From NCBI RefSeq assembly GCF_905220415.1, contig NC_059551.1, positions 4,474,001 to 4,538,000 on the forward strand: a stretch of 64,000 nucleotides of DNA, in the 5' to 3' direction. Origin of the DNA: Colias croceus. Lineage: Eukaryota; Arthropoda; Insecta; Lepidoptera; Pieridae. A program made the position numbers and the translations under genes. Below the pieces are notes generated by a model. It was given only the letters and a program-made list of their open reading frames with translations. It ran no database searches and was not told the origin of the DNA. Below are positions 48,190 through 59,761 of the stretch, one piece after another. Position 1 is the first letter of the stretch; each line of letters starts with the position of its first letter.

Positions 48190-50509
48190 TAGTATGGATT
48201 TTAGGTAGTTCGAAATAAACTATTGTGGTTTAACCGAATATCAGAGATTGTGTTTATATATTATTATCATTATAATAACTCAACTACACTGAATTATGTT
48301 TTCGGATAATTTATACAGCGCTCATAATTTTATTGGTTAAATAATTGATCCATCGCGGTTCAGACAATCTATCTTACCTTAAAAAAAATCCCAGAATAAA
48401 GTACCCAACTAACAACAAAGTGCATAAAATAGTCAGAGTTACGATGATTCGGAATGTTAGTATCATGTTATGGGATAATATAACAATTTCGGACATTAAA
48501 AAGAGGACTTCCCCAGAGTCCGAAAATCGTTAATTTTTTATCCAAGCATAGTCTATTATAGATGACAAATGAACCTAATTAAACGAACAAAGGTCTCGTT
48601 TTTATTTAACAACTTTGTGCCCTGTGGAGACAGTTCATTCATCAACTTTCGTATTAGGGCTAAAAGCACCAACCATTATTCTAAAGGCGCATTTCAGTAA
48701 CGCGTCGTGCAAAAAATTGACACGGTATCCATCATCGTCTTAATTTGACTGTGCTCTTTATTTTTTGCCAGAGCCCTCGGAAATTGATGTGTTTTATTAT
48801 TTTTTTAAAGTATTTCCTGGATGTGGAGCTTTGCGAAGTTTGACAAAATTAATGCATGAAAAAAATTATGTTCAGGAATTAGAAGTTTTAACAAGGGATT
48901 TTTTTTAAATAATCATTTGTGAATTGTGTATAACAGAATCAATAGAAAGTTTTATAATACTTACCTATAGTTGTTCGGATAATAAACATTTATTTTTCAC
49001 TAACCCACTTCTGCCCATATTGGATGTGAGACTAAGCCATAATGTTTTCAAAAGTTAGAGGCGTGAGATCGACCAGACATGAATAATTCGTGCGGTGCCT
49101 TCAGGATAAATGGCGTGCTATCAATCTTGCCAGTTCATGAATTCTCCGATAGAGGTTATATTGGATGGGAAACAAAGTGAAAGTAATATTAAACTCGATA
49201 ATAAATGACTAACACATCACGGTTACGCAACTATAAATATCCTGGGCTTGTATTAGCGCTCGCGAGGCCTTGTCGACGTCACGTTTGATCGGATTGTACG
49301 ATCAAATAAAGACGAGAGCAGTGAATTATCGCGATATGTATACAGAATATTTTGGAGAAACACATAATGGATCGTGGAATGTACCTATGTTGTGTAGACA
49401 TCGAAGAAATCGAACCGAAGCTGAAGGCGCCAGAATATCGAATTACTCGAAGTATATCAGTTTAATAAAGTCTTCAAAACCTTCTTATCATTTTCGTCAT
49501 AGAACATAAACTTATTACATTTGAATATTACTAAACAAGGCAGTTGCCGCCAGCTATTACTACTAATTGCAATTACTTAAAAGTTTCATGGCATGTAATC
49601 TGCCGTCTGCGACAAGATAGAAATGTACCACGGCTCGTATCACGTTAACATAAAACACGGCACACATTTACTGCAATTTAATCTATGCTAATTATTTAGA
49701 GTTGAGGTGATTTAATATAATGTGTTCATCATTTTACTGATAACATGTTCTTATAAGGCGGTCTCGTTTCGCTGGCGCCGTAGTGCGGTTGACTCATGTA
49801 AGTGGCCAATTGCGGCTTGTTGTACTCAAGGTCAGGCTTACTTGGGATTAATTCATCAAGTTCCATTTGCACCAATGTAGTATGAGTACTAAACTTGAGC
49901 TAAAATATTTAGCAGCAATTAGAACGGTTTCACGGAACAAAACCCTGTTTTAGTCCCAAAAATTTACCAGGAAAACTTCTTTTAATAGGTTAACGCGGAG
50001 CTGAAGTTACAACTTATAATGACAGTTCTATACCATCTTCTGTCCGATCGATATTATTTGAAACATTGGAAGGAGCGTCGACTACGACGCGGTACATGAT
50101 TCTCCAATATTCCGTATTCATGTGGGTAAATTATATTGCGAAAATATGTAAAGGCATCGATGGCAATCGTACGTGTGTTTTCAAGTTCTATTGAGGTAGG
50201 CATAACAATACATTGGATAAATTACCATAATAATATAATACTCAAATGATGGAGGAAAATAGTTTCTCGTCTATATTTTTTAAATAATAGATAGTCTGAT
50301 AGTCATGTCATCGAATAATTCTTCCCTTTTTAAGGCAGATTTAGATTGTACATATGCATTTTATTCAGATTCAACGGTTTCAAGAAGACGCATAAAAGGG
50401 TCGTTTCGTGTAAAGCGTTCAACTTTGCTAATATGAGGGCAATTGTCGAAAATTACACGGTACCGGGGCAATATTGCCGTCAGTTTGAAATTAATACTTA
50501 CGGGGAAAC

Positions 50510-50554
50510 TATGACAAAGTATTACTTTATGTAAAGATGTAATACTTTGTCATA
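50510..50554. repeat. perfect 16-bp hairpin, 13-base loop
   Basis: TATGACAAAGTATTAC (50510-50525) pairs exactly with 50539-50554. The loop is TTTATGTAAAGAT, and ATGTAAAGA recurs twice more just downstream (about 50557 and 50573). Function unknown. Confidence 0.7.
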
Positions 50555-51147
50555 TGATGTAAAGATTACTATATGTAAAGACAGACAATGTTGTACTTAA
50601 CTTGTAATCTTTTAAGATGTATGTTACGTTTAACAAAGTTAATTGTGCTGCGGTATTTTCAACATCATTGCAATTTTCGTAACGAAATACAAAAAGGCAA
50701 ACAAAGCTCAGAAATATAAATGAAAAATGTGCCATGTGGTTTCGTGAAGACCTCGATTTGGTCTAAAGGCAAATACATTCTGTTTTGCATGCGACACATG
50801 TTTTGTTCCGACCGTTTCATTTATATTTCCAAGAAACAGAAATCTTGAACATTATGCAATATTTCAGGTTCATCTCATATTAGAATTCATGTAAACTTGA
50901 GTAGCTCCAACTTAGTGAGATATAAAAATTCCTCCCCCGCGGAGGAAACATGCAGTACAATCGAATTTAGCCGTGGTTTATTTTTATCGAGTCTCGGTTG
51001 AATCTTTTGTGAAACATTTTCCTTTTTAAGGGTCTTTGACTCTTTCATCGTTTGAGATTAAACATTTGTATGCAAAGTTTTCGCGAGTCATTTTACTTGA
51101 AGACGGATGAACCCACTATTCGAGCCATTCGTGATGCCAATGTCGTA

Positions 51148-51648
51148 TAGTCGAGCCAATTTAATAGGCAACATTTGACGTCTATCAATTTTATCTTCGA
51201 AGAGAGGTAACCTGCTTAAAAACATCGATTAAAGTGAATTAATCGATACGGATTTGAAACATTTGTCAATCGAATTTATTAATTTATGATGATTTTTATT
51301 CACAAGTAATCAATGCATTCGATTCTAGATGTCAGATTTCGATTTTAAGAGTAACGTCTCTAGTATTTAAAAAGAAAAAAGGTTTATTGACACAAAATTG
51401 TAGCGACGTCAGTTCTTCAATTCAGAAATTGTTTAGTATGTTTAGTATGGTTTATCAGTAAAATTAAATCTTAAAATTACTTGTATCGGTCATTATTATT
51501 ATAAATATGTAATCATAATTGAAAAAAGTTAAGCAAATGTGCAGTTCTAACAAAACGAAATATCATGTTATTCTATGTCGTCGTTACTAGGTTACGTTGT
51601 TGAATTTTGTTGAACTGTCAAATGTTGCCTATTAAAATGGCTCTACTA
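51148..51648. mobile_element. TA-flanked MITE in Pde11 intron 5
   Basis: Terminal inverted repeats of about 32 bases (TAGTCGAGCCAATTTAATAG... and TAGTAGAGCCATTTTAATAG..., both continuing GCAACATTTGAC) have two mismatches. TA lies on both sides (51146-51147, 51649-51650). Internal sequence is non-coding. TA duplication fits the Tc1/mariner group, family unknown. Confidence 0.75.
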
Positions 51649-54600
51649 TAGTTTCATTACTTTAACATGGTTTGTGTGCGAAAGTTTAAAATATATTCTT
51701 TGAATTTTTTGGAATATATTATATTATGAAATTAGTTAGAAGTATGCTTGAAGTGGCAATCCCATCAATTCGATTAAAGATTAGATCAAAAAATATTTTT
51801 TTTAATACTTACATGATTTTATTTCCTTGATTTATCTGTTGTTTATATGTTATCCTTTGTAATTCCCAGCTACAAACATTATTTTAAAACGCCTACACGC
51901 GACGCTTTCAACAAATGACGATTACACTTGTTGACATTAAGTGTTTTTACTACAATGTACTTGACCTTAATTTTTAATGGGTCAGTCTTCAAATGCTTTT
52001 AATTTTATCGTGAGTTATGCATGACAATACATTATTATTGTTTGCATTGGATTTTGAAAATGCGTTATCTTAATGGAACTCTGTCAGTCAATTTGCGCTT
52101 GATATCTCCATAATCAAGGTTATTACGGGCCGAGTGTTTGAACTTTGAAAAATCCTCGTTGATATGAAAAGCAATAACGTATTTCGTGTTTTATTATCGA
52201 AGTTTATCTATCTGATACACGCGTGTATAAAACTTCGATAAATCACCGCGACTTGTATCGGAAATCGTTCAACAACTTTGTTTACAACACTTTTGGCTTT
52301 GAATTATTTTTATTGGTGCACTTATTTCTATGAGTTAGCGCTATTCAGTGGTGAAAGACCTTCACTATCACTTCTAAAAGTTGGAGTTATCAAGTAGGTA
52401 CAATTAATATGTAGGTACAATGAATGTTGAATCGCTAAATTAGTTTTTGGAGATATTTTGAAAACAACGCGCACTATGTACAAAAGTATGATATTATACA
52501 GTACATGTGATTATCTAATTGAACGGTATGTATTTTACAGTTGGATGAAATCTTATCACTAGAACTATTCCTAGGCATGAATAGAACACTATGTAATTCC
52601 GTCTTTGGCTTGAAGCCATATGATTCGCCGCAAAATGCTAACTACATAGTGTATATCATGTGATATGACGTCCTACTATAATTTATGTGCAGTGTGAAAC
52701 TAAAGATTTTGTTCGCTAGCGTTAGCTTATAATAATAAATTTTAATACCATATTTGGGTGTCTTCCAACTGCTGTCAGTTATTGCAACTGATAATGTTAT
52801 TGATGGTTTTTATAGAATGCAATTGTGACCAGTGACAGGTTAAAAATATCTGCTTTAAGGAATCACAATAATATAATGTGGAAGATGCATTTTACTTTTT
52901 ATAATAATGCTTCCGATGCATCAGTTGCATGTAAAGTAACAACGAATATATTTTGTGGATAATTTATAATGTTCCAAACCTGTATAAATTCCATATGAAT
53001 GAAATTTTTAAGAGTGAAGGCATATTGGCTGCACTTCACAGGAAATATGCATATTTATGGTCGACCGCGTAGCATATGGCTTCGTCACTACGGAGCTACA
53101 TAATTTACATTAGTATAACAAAATAATATCTAGTTTAAACTTTTCAAAAAACTTGAATATTTTCAAATAAATTGAAAAATAATTTTTTTGATGATCCGAA
53201 TACCTAATCTTGTATAAACAAACCTATGAATAAAATGTCTACATATGTTATAGGATATCTTTAAAGGCAGGGATTTTCAAATGTTTCAAAATGGTAGACG
53301 ACAAATACGGATTAGATATTGCAAATTTTGTGAAAGTACTTGTGGTATTCAAATGCTTGAAAATTTAAATAGTTATCCAAACCGCTTGGGAGCATAAATA
53401 AGGGAATCACAGTTAGTAGAAATAAATAGAAGAGCAAAGAAATAGAGTTAAATCGTTTTATCGAAGTTTTCGATTCAATAGCGGGGTTTTTAAAGGGATC
53501 GAACGTGGAAAAAGTGCTTGACACAACGTTTATTTAGTAGGTACTTACCCTCAATAAAGAAGAGTTAGGTAAATTGAATAAATTTATTACTATTTTCTGA
53601 TTAAATTTTTGTCAGTCAAGAATTTCAAAATTAAATATTATATTTCGTACGATATGCTAAAAGTGTTAGTTGTTTTAATATATTATTATTGTTAAAAGAC
53701 CTAAATAAATATTTATCGTATACAAAATGGTAGCAAACGTGATTTGTAAATGTCAGACTAAAATCTTGTCGCCCAAATTAAGCCTATTAGTCTTACACTT
53801 AGGACCAAGGTATGTTGAAGTCTTACGTTCCAAAAGATCAAAGATACAATTTTCAGTTGTTGTAAGCTAAAAGATCAATTAGTGAACGTGTGTGATGTAG
53901 GCGTGCGGTTTGTGGTCGCTACCGTCTTGTTACCTTTCAGGCTCCCTTGAGCAAGGAACGGAGAATTAATTAGACATCTCACTTTATTATTACCTTGTGT
54001 GACATTCAATTTTAGTTTCAATTAGTTCGATTGGGGGATGGATAATGTTTTAAATTATAGCAATCAATTAGTAGTAATTTTAGCCCTTTTCAATTGAAAC
54101 TTTAATTGTAATCTTCCACCAGTGTTCATGAATGAAATTGGGACTTCGTTTTGATATCTCTGCGTGTTTTTTATGACCGTCTTATCGTGTAGACAATGGT
54201 TTCACTACATGTGTTTATGAAGACACTAATAACTTCGTTAATATAAAACTTCATCTACTTGTTCTATTTCTTAAATTGTTCTTCGCAGCACACAACACAT
54301 AACAAAGACGATAATCCCGATTCTAATAAAGTATGGTATCAGTGGGGTTGTATTATTATTCCTAATATTTTGACCTAGTTTTTCCACATGGTCGAAGTTA
54401 AACAAAAATCACATAATAAACACATAATATTCATACAGACATGCCTCGACATGAATTCGGCGCAGATACGTTATAAATATAATATGCTATAAATCAATTC
54501 CTAATGCTAGTTAATATATAAGTATTATAATATTAATTATTATACACTCTGAAGAATTGTACAAAAAAGGAAACTTTATTACTGAAAACGTCACTGCGAT

Positions 54601-54745
54601 ATATCTATGCAATGTACCGACAGTTAACTCTTGGGTGGACTTGTAGCTGACCTAGATTACCAATTTCCATATGTTACCGAAAAAAATACATATAAAACAA
54701 TATTATCTCATTTCTTAGTATAACCATATTCTCATCTTGTTGCAG

Positions 54746-54853
54746 GACGAAAGGTTCAACCACGACATCGACCAGCAGACGGGCTATAAGACGCGGTCGC
54801 TGCTCTGCATGCCCATCAAGGATATCAACGGAGAGGTTATTGGTGTTGCGCAG
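54746..54853 (+). CDS. Pde11: Pde11 exon 6: GAF-A ligand-pocket segment
   Basis: The acceptor is CATCTTGTTGCAG ending at 54745 and the donor is CAG|GTTAGC at 54854. It has 36 codons in phase 0 at both ends (residues 244-279), reading [20 protein letters not shown] then [16 protein letters not shown]. The DxRFNxxxDxxTGYKTxSLLCMPI pattern is the most conserved part of PDE GAF-A domains. Because it is a multiple of three and phase 0 on both sides, skipping it would keep the frame but delete part of the cyclic-nucleotide pocket. Confidence 0.96.
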
Positions 54854-55320
54854 GTTAGCTCTTATTGCTTGTTTTGCAAAGTGGTGAAGACATGGATAGA
54901 TTTTTTAACATTTTGGTTTTCATACATTATTTAGTACGGTACAGATGAGCTGAACAGAACATTTTCAGAAATTGCTCATGTGGCTCTAAGTGAAACAGCT
55001 TATGTTTTGACTGTATTAATTGATTGATACATTGATGTATTGAATATAATATCGCGTTTTAATAAAATAGTAGGTAAATATGACTGTGTATACGCGTATC
55101 CTTGTGCTCGGATTTGGAAACGTGTGTGACTAGATGTACTTACCAAATACGAGAACATGAATGCAATATTAAGAAATCTATTGAATACAAAACACTTCAA
55201 AAATATTATGTAGGTCGCTATTTATTCACCAATTTGTAAACTTTGATAAAGTCATCTCGGTAATATAAGTTTCTAATCTTATACTTATTATAATATCAAA
55301 ATTAAACTTTGAGCACACCC

Positions 55321-55651
55321 CGGACACTCCATACAAAATTATCGTTTTGACAGTCACACTGTAGAGACTGCAAATGTGTGTGTTAACGCTTTATGGTTGG
55401 CACATTTTTGACTAGCGTAAAAAAAAAATTCGCGTTTTTCTGATGAAATACATCCGTAAACAGCACAATATCTAACCATTTTCTACGAAAAACGATGATC
55501 ACAAATCCAAAATAATAAAATTACTTTAAGTCAATTTGATTAATGTTGTCAATCTTCGTTGCGTATCGTCCCTGTAGAAAAATATGGACCATTTTATGTC
55601 TGATCGTGCGGGGTGAGGTAAGTGTTTAATTTTGGCGGGAGGCGGAGAGTG
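55321..55651. repeat. possible short element with CGGACACTC ends
   Basis: CGGACACTC at 55321 and its inverse at about 55643-55651 bracket a non-coding stretch. Just downstream, TACTATTATGTATTCTGTG (about 55671) also occurs at about 59027, showing a repeated component. Boundaries are uncertain. Confidence 0.35.
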
Positions 55652-56169
55652 TCCGTTCTGTAGCGTTTAGCTACTATTATGTATTCTGTGCTTTGAGTCC
55701 CGAAACTTGTCGAAAGGAAAGCTATTATATTACGAGGAAAAGTTTAAATTGCTTTGCGTAAATGATTTCAGCGGCTATTTATATAGATCTATCCACCACT
55801 TATCTAAATAAAGACATTGATGTACCTATTAATAATGATAAATGTCTCGAATATTATACTAAATTAAATTTCGCATGACTATAATATACATCTTTTCTTG
55901 ACCTTTCCTTTATAATATTTAATTCCGTGAAATGGATTATTTACTTGCACATTTGTAACTAACGATAGCAAACGCTTGTGTTGATATGCTGATACGGCTT
56001 CTTCTTGAGGTATGCCGTATGGGTTTAATAAAAATATGTCTTGAACATTCCTAGGAAACATCTCCCTAGAAATTTTTAACGTCATCTTCAAATCCAAATT
56101 TAAAGTTGGTATAGAATTCATAATGTTGAGATGTTGTTTCTAAAATAAAATGACTTTTTTGCATTTATT

Positions 56170-56373
56170 GAAGTGAAACTTCTTTATCGGGGTTGGAAAA
56201 AATTTAGTGTAACATTTTTTCGTTACGCGTGACATTTTTCCGTTACGCGTGACATTTTTCCGTTACGCGCCATCTTTTTCTTATCCCTACCACGCGTGAT
56301 TCGACGTATTTCTGTAAAGTTGCATATAGTAAATTATATTTTGAAAAATAAGGTCATAAAGAAGTTTCACTTC
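56170..56373. repeat. 18-bp inverted repeat enclosing a 20-bp tandem repeat
   Basis: GAAGTGAAACTTCTTTAT (56170-56187) is exactly inverted at 56356-56373. Between them three 20-base units of the form CGTTACGCGTGACATTTTTC run 56221-56280, the third diverged. Intron 6 location, about 240 bp before exon 7. Confidence 0.7.
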
Positions 56374-56610
56374 TTACGTGTGTACACTAGTACACGCACA
56401 CATTTTTTCCAATTAGTATAATGCAGAACTTTACTACGTATGTGATAAGAAAAAAACATCGAAAGAAAGTTTTATGCGTGGTTGGCATGTTTTTATGGCA
56501 TTCTTCCGATGTCGAAAGTTTTCTGCATCCAATTTAATTATATAAAATTGTAATGTCACCATATACAGTCGTGTACATACAATGGGTATTCACAATGCAT
56601 TACATTTCAG

Positions 56611-56859
56611 GTTATAAACAAACAAAACGACGGCCCATTCACATCAAACGACGAGAAAGTTTTCGCCTCATACCTCCAATTTTGCGGCATTGGCTTACGG
56701 AATGCGCAACTATACGAGAGATCACAACTCGAAGTGAAGAGGAACCAAGTGCTATTGGACCTGGCGAGGATGGTGTTCGAGGAGCAGAGCACGATAGAAC
56801 ACATGGTGCTGCGGATACTAACGCACACGCAGAGCTTGATACGGTGTCAGAGGGTGCAG
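56611..56859 (+). CDS. Pde11: Pde11 exon 7: GAF-A end, NKFDE motif, and linker helix to GAF-B
   Basis: The acceptor is TACATTTCAG ending at 56610 and the donor is CAG|GTTAGT at 56860. It has 83 codons, phase 0 at both ends (residues 280-362). It begins VINKQNDGPFTSNDEKVFA, which carries the NKFDE signature of cyclic-nucleotide-binding PDE GAF domains, then YLQFCGIGLRNAQLYERSQ closes GAF-A. The following RNQVLLDLARMVFEEQST and MVLRILTHTQSLIRCQRVQ form the connecting helix and the first helix of GAF-B. A decayed partial copy of this exon lies downstream at 57107-57180. Confidence 0.96.
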
Positions 56860-56888
56860 GTTAGTTGACTATAGAAAATATAGACTAA

Positions 56889-57092
56889 GGGCGGCCGTAC
56901 ACGGACCGCTTCAAGCAGTTGAGACCGACGGCTTGAAGCCGCGACCGCACGGTGAACTATGGACATTGATTCACTGCCGTACACGGACTGCTCGAGCCGT
57001 CGCGACCGCTTCAAGCCGTCAACTGCGCGGTTTGTAGCGACAGATCGAACAGGCAACGACCGACTGCTCGAGCCGCCCGTGTTCGGCCACTC
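56889..57092. mobile_element. TAA-flanked MITE (PIF/Harbinger-type)
   Basis: Ends GGGCGGCCGTACACGG and the inverse of GAGTGGCCGAACACGG are flanked by TAA (56886-56888 and 57093-57095). The GC-rich interior repeats GACCGCTTCAAGC and GACTGCTCGAGC motifs in both orientations. A 3-bp TWA duplication suits PIF/Harbinger. It lies 29 bases after the exon 7 donor junction. Confidence 0.65.
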
Positions 57093-57106
57093 TAAGGGTT
57101 GTCATT

Positions 57107-57180
57107 CTGTGGCATTAGGAATGCGCAAGTATAGGAGAGGTTGCAGTTCGTACGGTGTCAGAGAGTGTAGGTTAGTTGAT
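57107..57180 (+). pseudogene. decayed partial copy of Pde11 exon 7 with its splice donor
   Basis: GGAATGCGCAAGTATAGGAG resembles the exon's GGAATGCGCAACTATACGAG, and CGGTGTCAGAGAGTGTAG|GTTAGTTGA resembles the exon end CGGTGTCAGAGGGTGCAG|GTTAGTTGA. About 130 bases in between, and the first part of the exon, are missing. The copy has a stop in the exon frame (CAG to TAG at the end). It lies immediately after the MITE at 56889-57092. Confidence 0.75.
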
Positions 57181-57738
57181 TTGCGGATAATATGATAATA
57201 CTGGGTCTCTTGTAGCTTCTGATGTATTGAAATTATTCATGTTTTGGTTAGGAATATAACCACTTCCTTGCTACAATGATTAGCGCGTGAGCTCAGAACT
57301 GTTCCAGTCTAGATGGAGACGAAGATATAAAAAATGATGACGATGAATTATGTTCAGAAGGCATAGAAGACTGATCACATACTTGTCACAAAAAGAAAAG
57401 ATAATTGAAATAGAAGTAGTTATGCATATTGCGTTTGCCCCACTAGGTGGACACGGGACTACGCTTTTAATTTAGGAATATGTTTAGAGTGTGGTTTGCA
57501 ATGTTTAATTCATAACACTTCATATTACCTACGTAGACGCTCATACGATTGTGACGTGAGTGGGAAATAAACAGAATAAATTGTATTTGGGTGTATGACA
57601 TGTTGCATGACTACCTTAGATCATTACTTATGATCTAAGATGACTACCTATGTTTGCAAATAAAGGAATTTGTTAAGCAGACCCAGTTCAAGTGTATTAA
57701 AATCAAGTTAACAATGAAACAATTAAAATTATAATGAA

Positions 57739-57984
57739 CTAGCTTTCCACCCGCAGCTTCGCCCGCGCAGTCAAAGAAAAACCCGCATAGTTCCCGTTCC
57801 CGTGGGATTTCCGGGATAAAACCTATCCTATTTCCCGGGTTTAAAAGTAGCCAATGTCCTTTCTCGGATATCAAAATATCTCTATACCAAATTTCATGCA
57901 AATGGGTTCAGTAGTTAAGGCGTGATTGAGTACCTAACAGACAGACAGACAGAGTTACTTTCGCATTTATAATATTAGTATGGA
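57739..57984 (-). mobile_element. Helitron-like repeat
   Basis: CTAGCTTTCCACCCGCAGCT start and TTAGTATGGA end before T. The body carries TTCCCGTTCCCGTGGGATTT and ACAGACAGACAGACAGAG. Very similar, and in the same orientation, to 58388-58624. Confidence 0.65.
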
Positions 57985-58387
57985 TTCTGTATATTTCATG
58001 TCAATACATATTCAAATATTTTTACAAACACATCAGGGACGAATTACCTTCTGCTATAATAAATCGTTTTATTTACTTTTTACTATATTATAATTCACTC
58101 ACGTAGAATTAACATAATTATTATAACCATGAGAAAGTAAGAATTTAATGGCAAGGTGATTTCTTATGAAATTATGCATATTATCCTTAGGACTGTAAAA
58201 GGTTAAAGGATATTAGTATCATTAGCATAAAGTATTTGATAATAATAATATAATGATTCCTATCTCAGTTAGTATCTGAGATAAATTATTATCGTGTGAA
58301 TTGTATTATTACGGATTCTTACATCGTAAATAATACTATGTTCTATGAGAGGAAATTAATCACATGTGTCGTAAGACTTATTTAAAA

Positions 58388-58624
58388 CTAGCTTTCCGGC
58401 CGCGGCTTCGCTCGCGCAGTCAAAGTCAAACCCGCATAGTTCCCGTTCCCGTGGGATTTCCGGGATTGCGTCATTTTCCCGGGATAAAAAGTAGCCTTTG
58501 TCCTTTCTCAGGTATCAAAATATCTCCATACCAAATTTCATGAAAATTGGTTTAGTAGTTTAGGCGTGATTGACTAACAGACATACAGACAGAGTTACTT
58601 TCGCATTTATAATATAAGTATGGA
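58388..58624 (-). mobile_element. Helitron-like repeat
   Basis: CTAGCTTTCCGGCCGCGGCT start and TAAGTATGGA end before T. It differs from the preceding copy by scattered substitutions and small indels. Confidence 0.65.
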
Positions 58625-59324
58625 TAAGCAAACTAAAATAAGCATCAAAGTAATCAAAATTACGAAATTGTTGCAACCCATTACACGTATTCAAAATACG
58701 TATCGGCAGTTTAACTTCGTTACTTATTCAATAGTCGATTTAAAATTCAATCATTTTGTATGGATAACGTTATCAAAAACCTACATGTGTTCAGGCATCG
58801 ATTGTTTTAGACTAACAAAAAAGCAATCAAATTTCTGATAAAGCTGCCGCCCGTCGCTCACGTAAAAACGCGAACAAAACATTTGATCACAAATAGGAAA
58901 ATGAAAATGGAAACAACCCAACACCGGTGTGGATTGTTTTGAAAACAGTCGAATTTAGATTTGAAACAATCCAATTACGGGCTTAAAAGCTTATATAATC
59001 TGGTTGTTTGTATAAGCAAGTAGATACTATTATGTATTCTGTGGCATTGGATGTATATCAACACAACATTCAACAAAGGATAGTATCAAATTCACAAGAT
59101 GGTTTGACTATCTCCAAGTCTTTCTATAACTAAGTTAGTTCGTCGGAATATCGATACGTCTTCGGATTGCAGAATTTGCATTTGTATTCAAAACTGATTG
59201 CGACAGATATATCGTTTATATAAATTGAAATGTACTGATTTTTTAAATTTACATAATGTGTACAAAATCAACAATCGCGCTAACGATAGTAACATTGGCT
59301 TAGACGTAACGTTCGTTTTTACAC

Positions 59325-59480
59325 GGTTTTTATTAGCTTCACCTGTATGTTTGTATGTTTGTTTGTAACCGACTTCTTTGGGCGCGATTTTGACCCACTT
59401 TAAACGACCAGATTTCGTTCAAACTTTGTAGATTTATTGAGGACCGATGACAATACACTAATTTGATAAAATTATTCCAT
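59325..59480 (+). repeat. dispersed repeat with ATGTTTGTATGTTTGTTTGT
   Basis: TTTTATTAGCTTCACCTGTA, the T-G-rich microsatellite, then TAACCGACTTCTTTGGGCGC and GATTTTGACCCACTTTAAAC look like a familiar lepidopteran short repeat. I cannot set its ends from a single copy. Confidence 0.35.
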
Positions 59481-59761
59481 TTTTCAATTTGCAAAAAACG
59501 TGTTTTTTAGTTTTTTTAAACTATTATTTATTAATATGTATTTCGTTCAAATTGAATTTGAATGTTTAATGTCGATTTGCATATTTTAATTTTAACTCTA
59601 GGTCTTACAAGGCGTATGCCTCGATATAATCGCAATCAGATAAACACTGAAGGCAAATTATCGCCAGTTTCAAACATTACCTGAATAGTCTATAATTGTA
59701 AGGAAGGCAAATAGCAATATCTGTAAGTGCAAATCGCCCGCGGCCGCGAAGATATCATTAA

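Larger units (their letters stand above)
45490..54745 (+). other. Pde11: Pde11 intron 5 (9256 bp, the longest)
   Basis: GTATGT to TTGCAG. It holds Helitron-like repeats on the reverse strand at 46931-47090 and 48007-48189, a short LINE 3' tail at about 47091-47160, a perfect 16-bp hairpin at 50510-50554 and a TA-flanked MITE at 51148-51648. The intervening stretches (45540-46900, 48200-50500, 51650-54740) show nothing recognisable. Confidence 0.82.
54854..56610 (+). other. Pde11: Pde11 intron 6 (1757 bp)
   Basis: GTTAGC to TTTCAG. It holds a probable short element around 55321-55651, bounded by CGGACACTC and its inverse. At 56170-56373 is an inverted repeat enclosing a 20-bp tandem repeat. 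Nothing coding was seen. Confidence 0.82.
21254..56859 (+). other. Pde11: Pde11 locus, 5' part: seven exons of a GAF-domain cyclic nucleotide phosphodiesterase
   Basis: Seven GT-AG-bounded exons (142, 117, 175, 146, 151, 108 and 249 bases) join without a frame break into 362 codons, counted from the first complete codon at 21256. Every junction is phase-consistent. Order: a WLDENQEF...DYFLR / VVDAWL N-terminal segment (about residues 28-57), a basic and Ser/Pro-rich linker with RKISAHEFE, GAF-A (about 148-311) ending in the NKFDE signature (N282, K283, F289, D293, E294), then a helix leading to GAF-B. Family knowledge: PDE11 enzymes hydrolyse cAMP and cGMP in the cytosol, and the GAF-A domain is a cyclic-nucleotide regulatory site. 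GAF-B and the HD metal-binding catalytic domain are not seen here. I chose Pde11 over PDE5/6 from remembered similarity to fly Pde11 (GAF-A and [14 protein letters not shown]). The vertebrate PDE5 N-terminus is also similar, so the clade is surer than the exact orthologue. Confidence 0.9.

Noticed and set aside
49270..49509. 79-codon frame in intron 5
   Set aside because: No domain, start is a non-ATG codon, no splice context.
52588..52658. ACACTATGTA/TACATAGTGT inverted 10-mers
   Set aside because: Arms too short and spacing too loose to call an element in AT-rich DNA.
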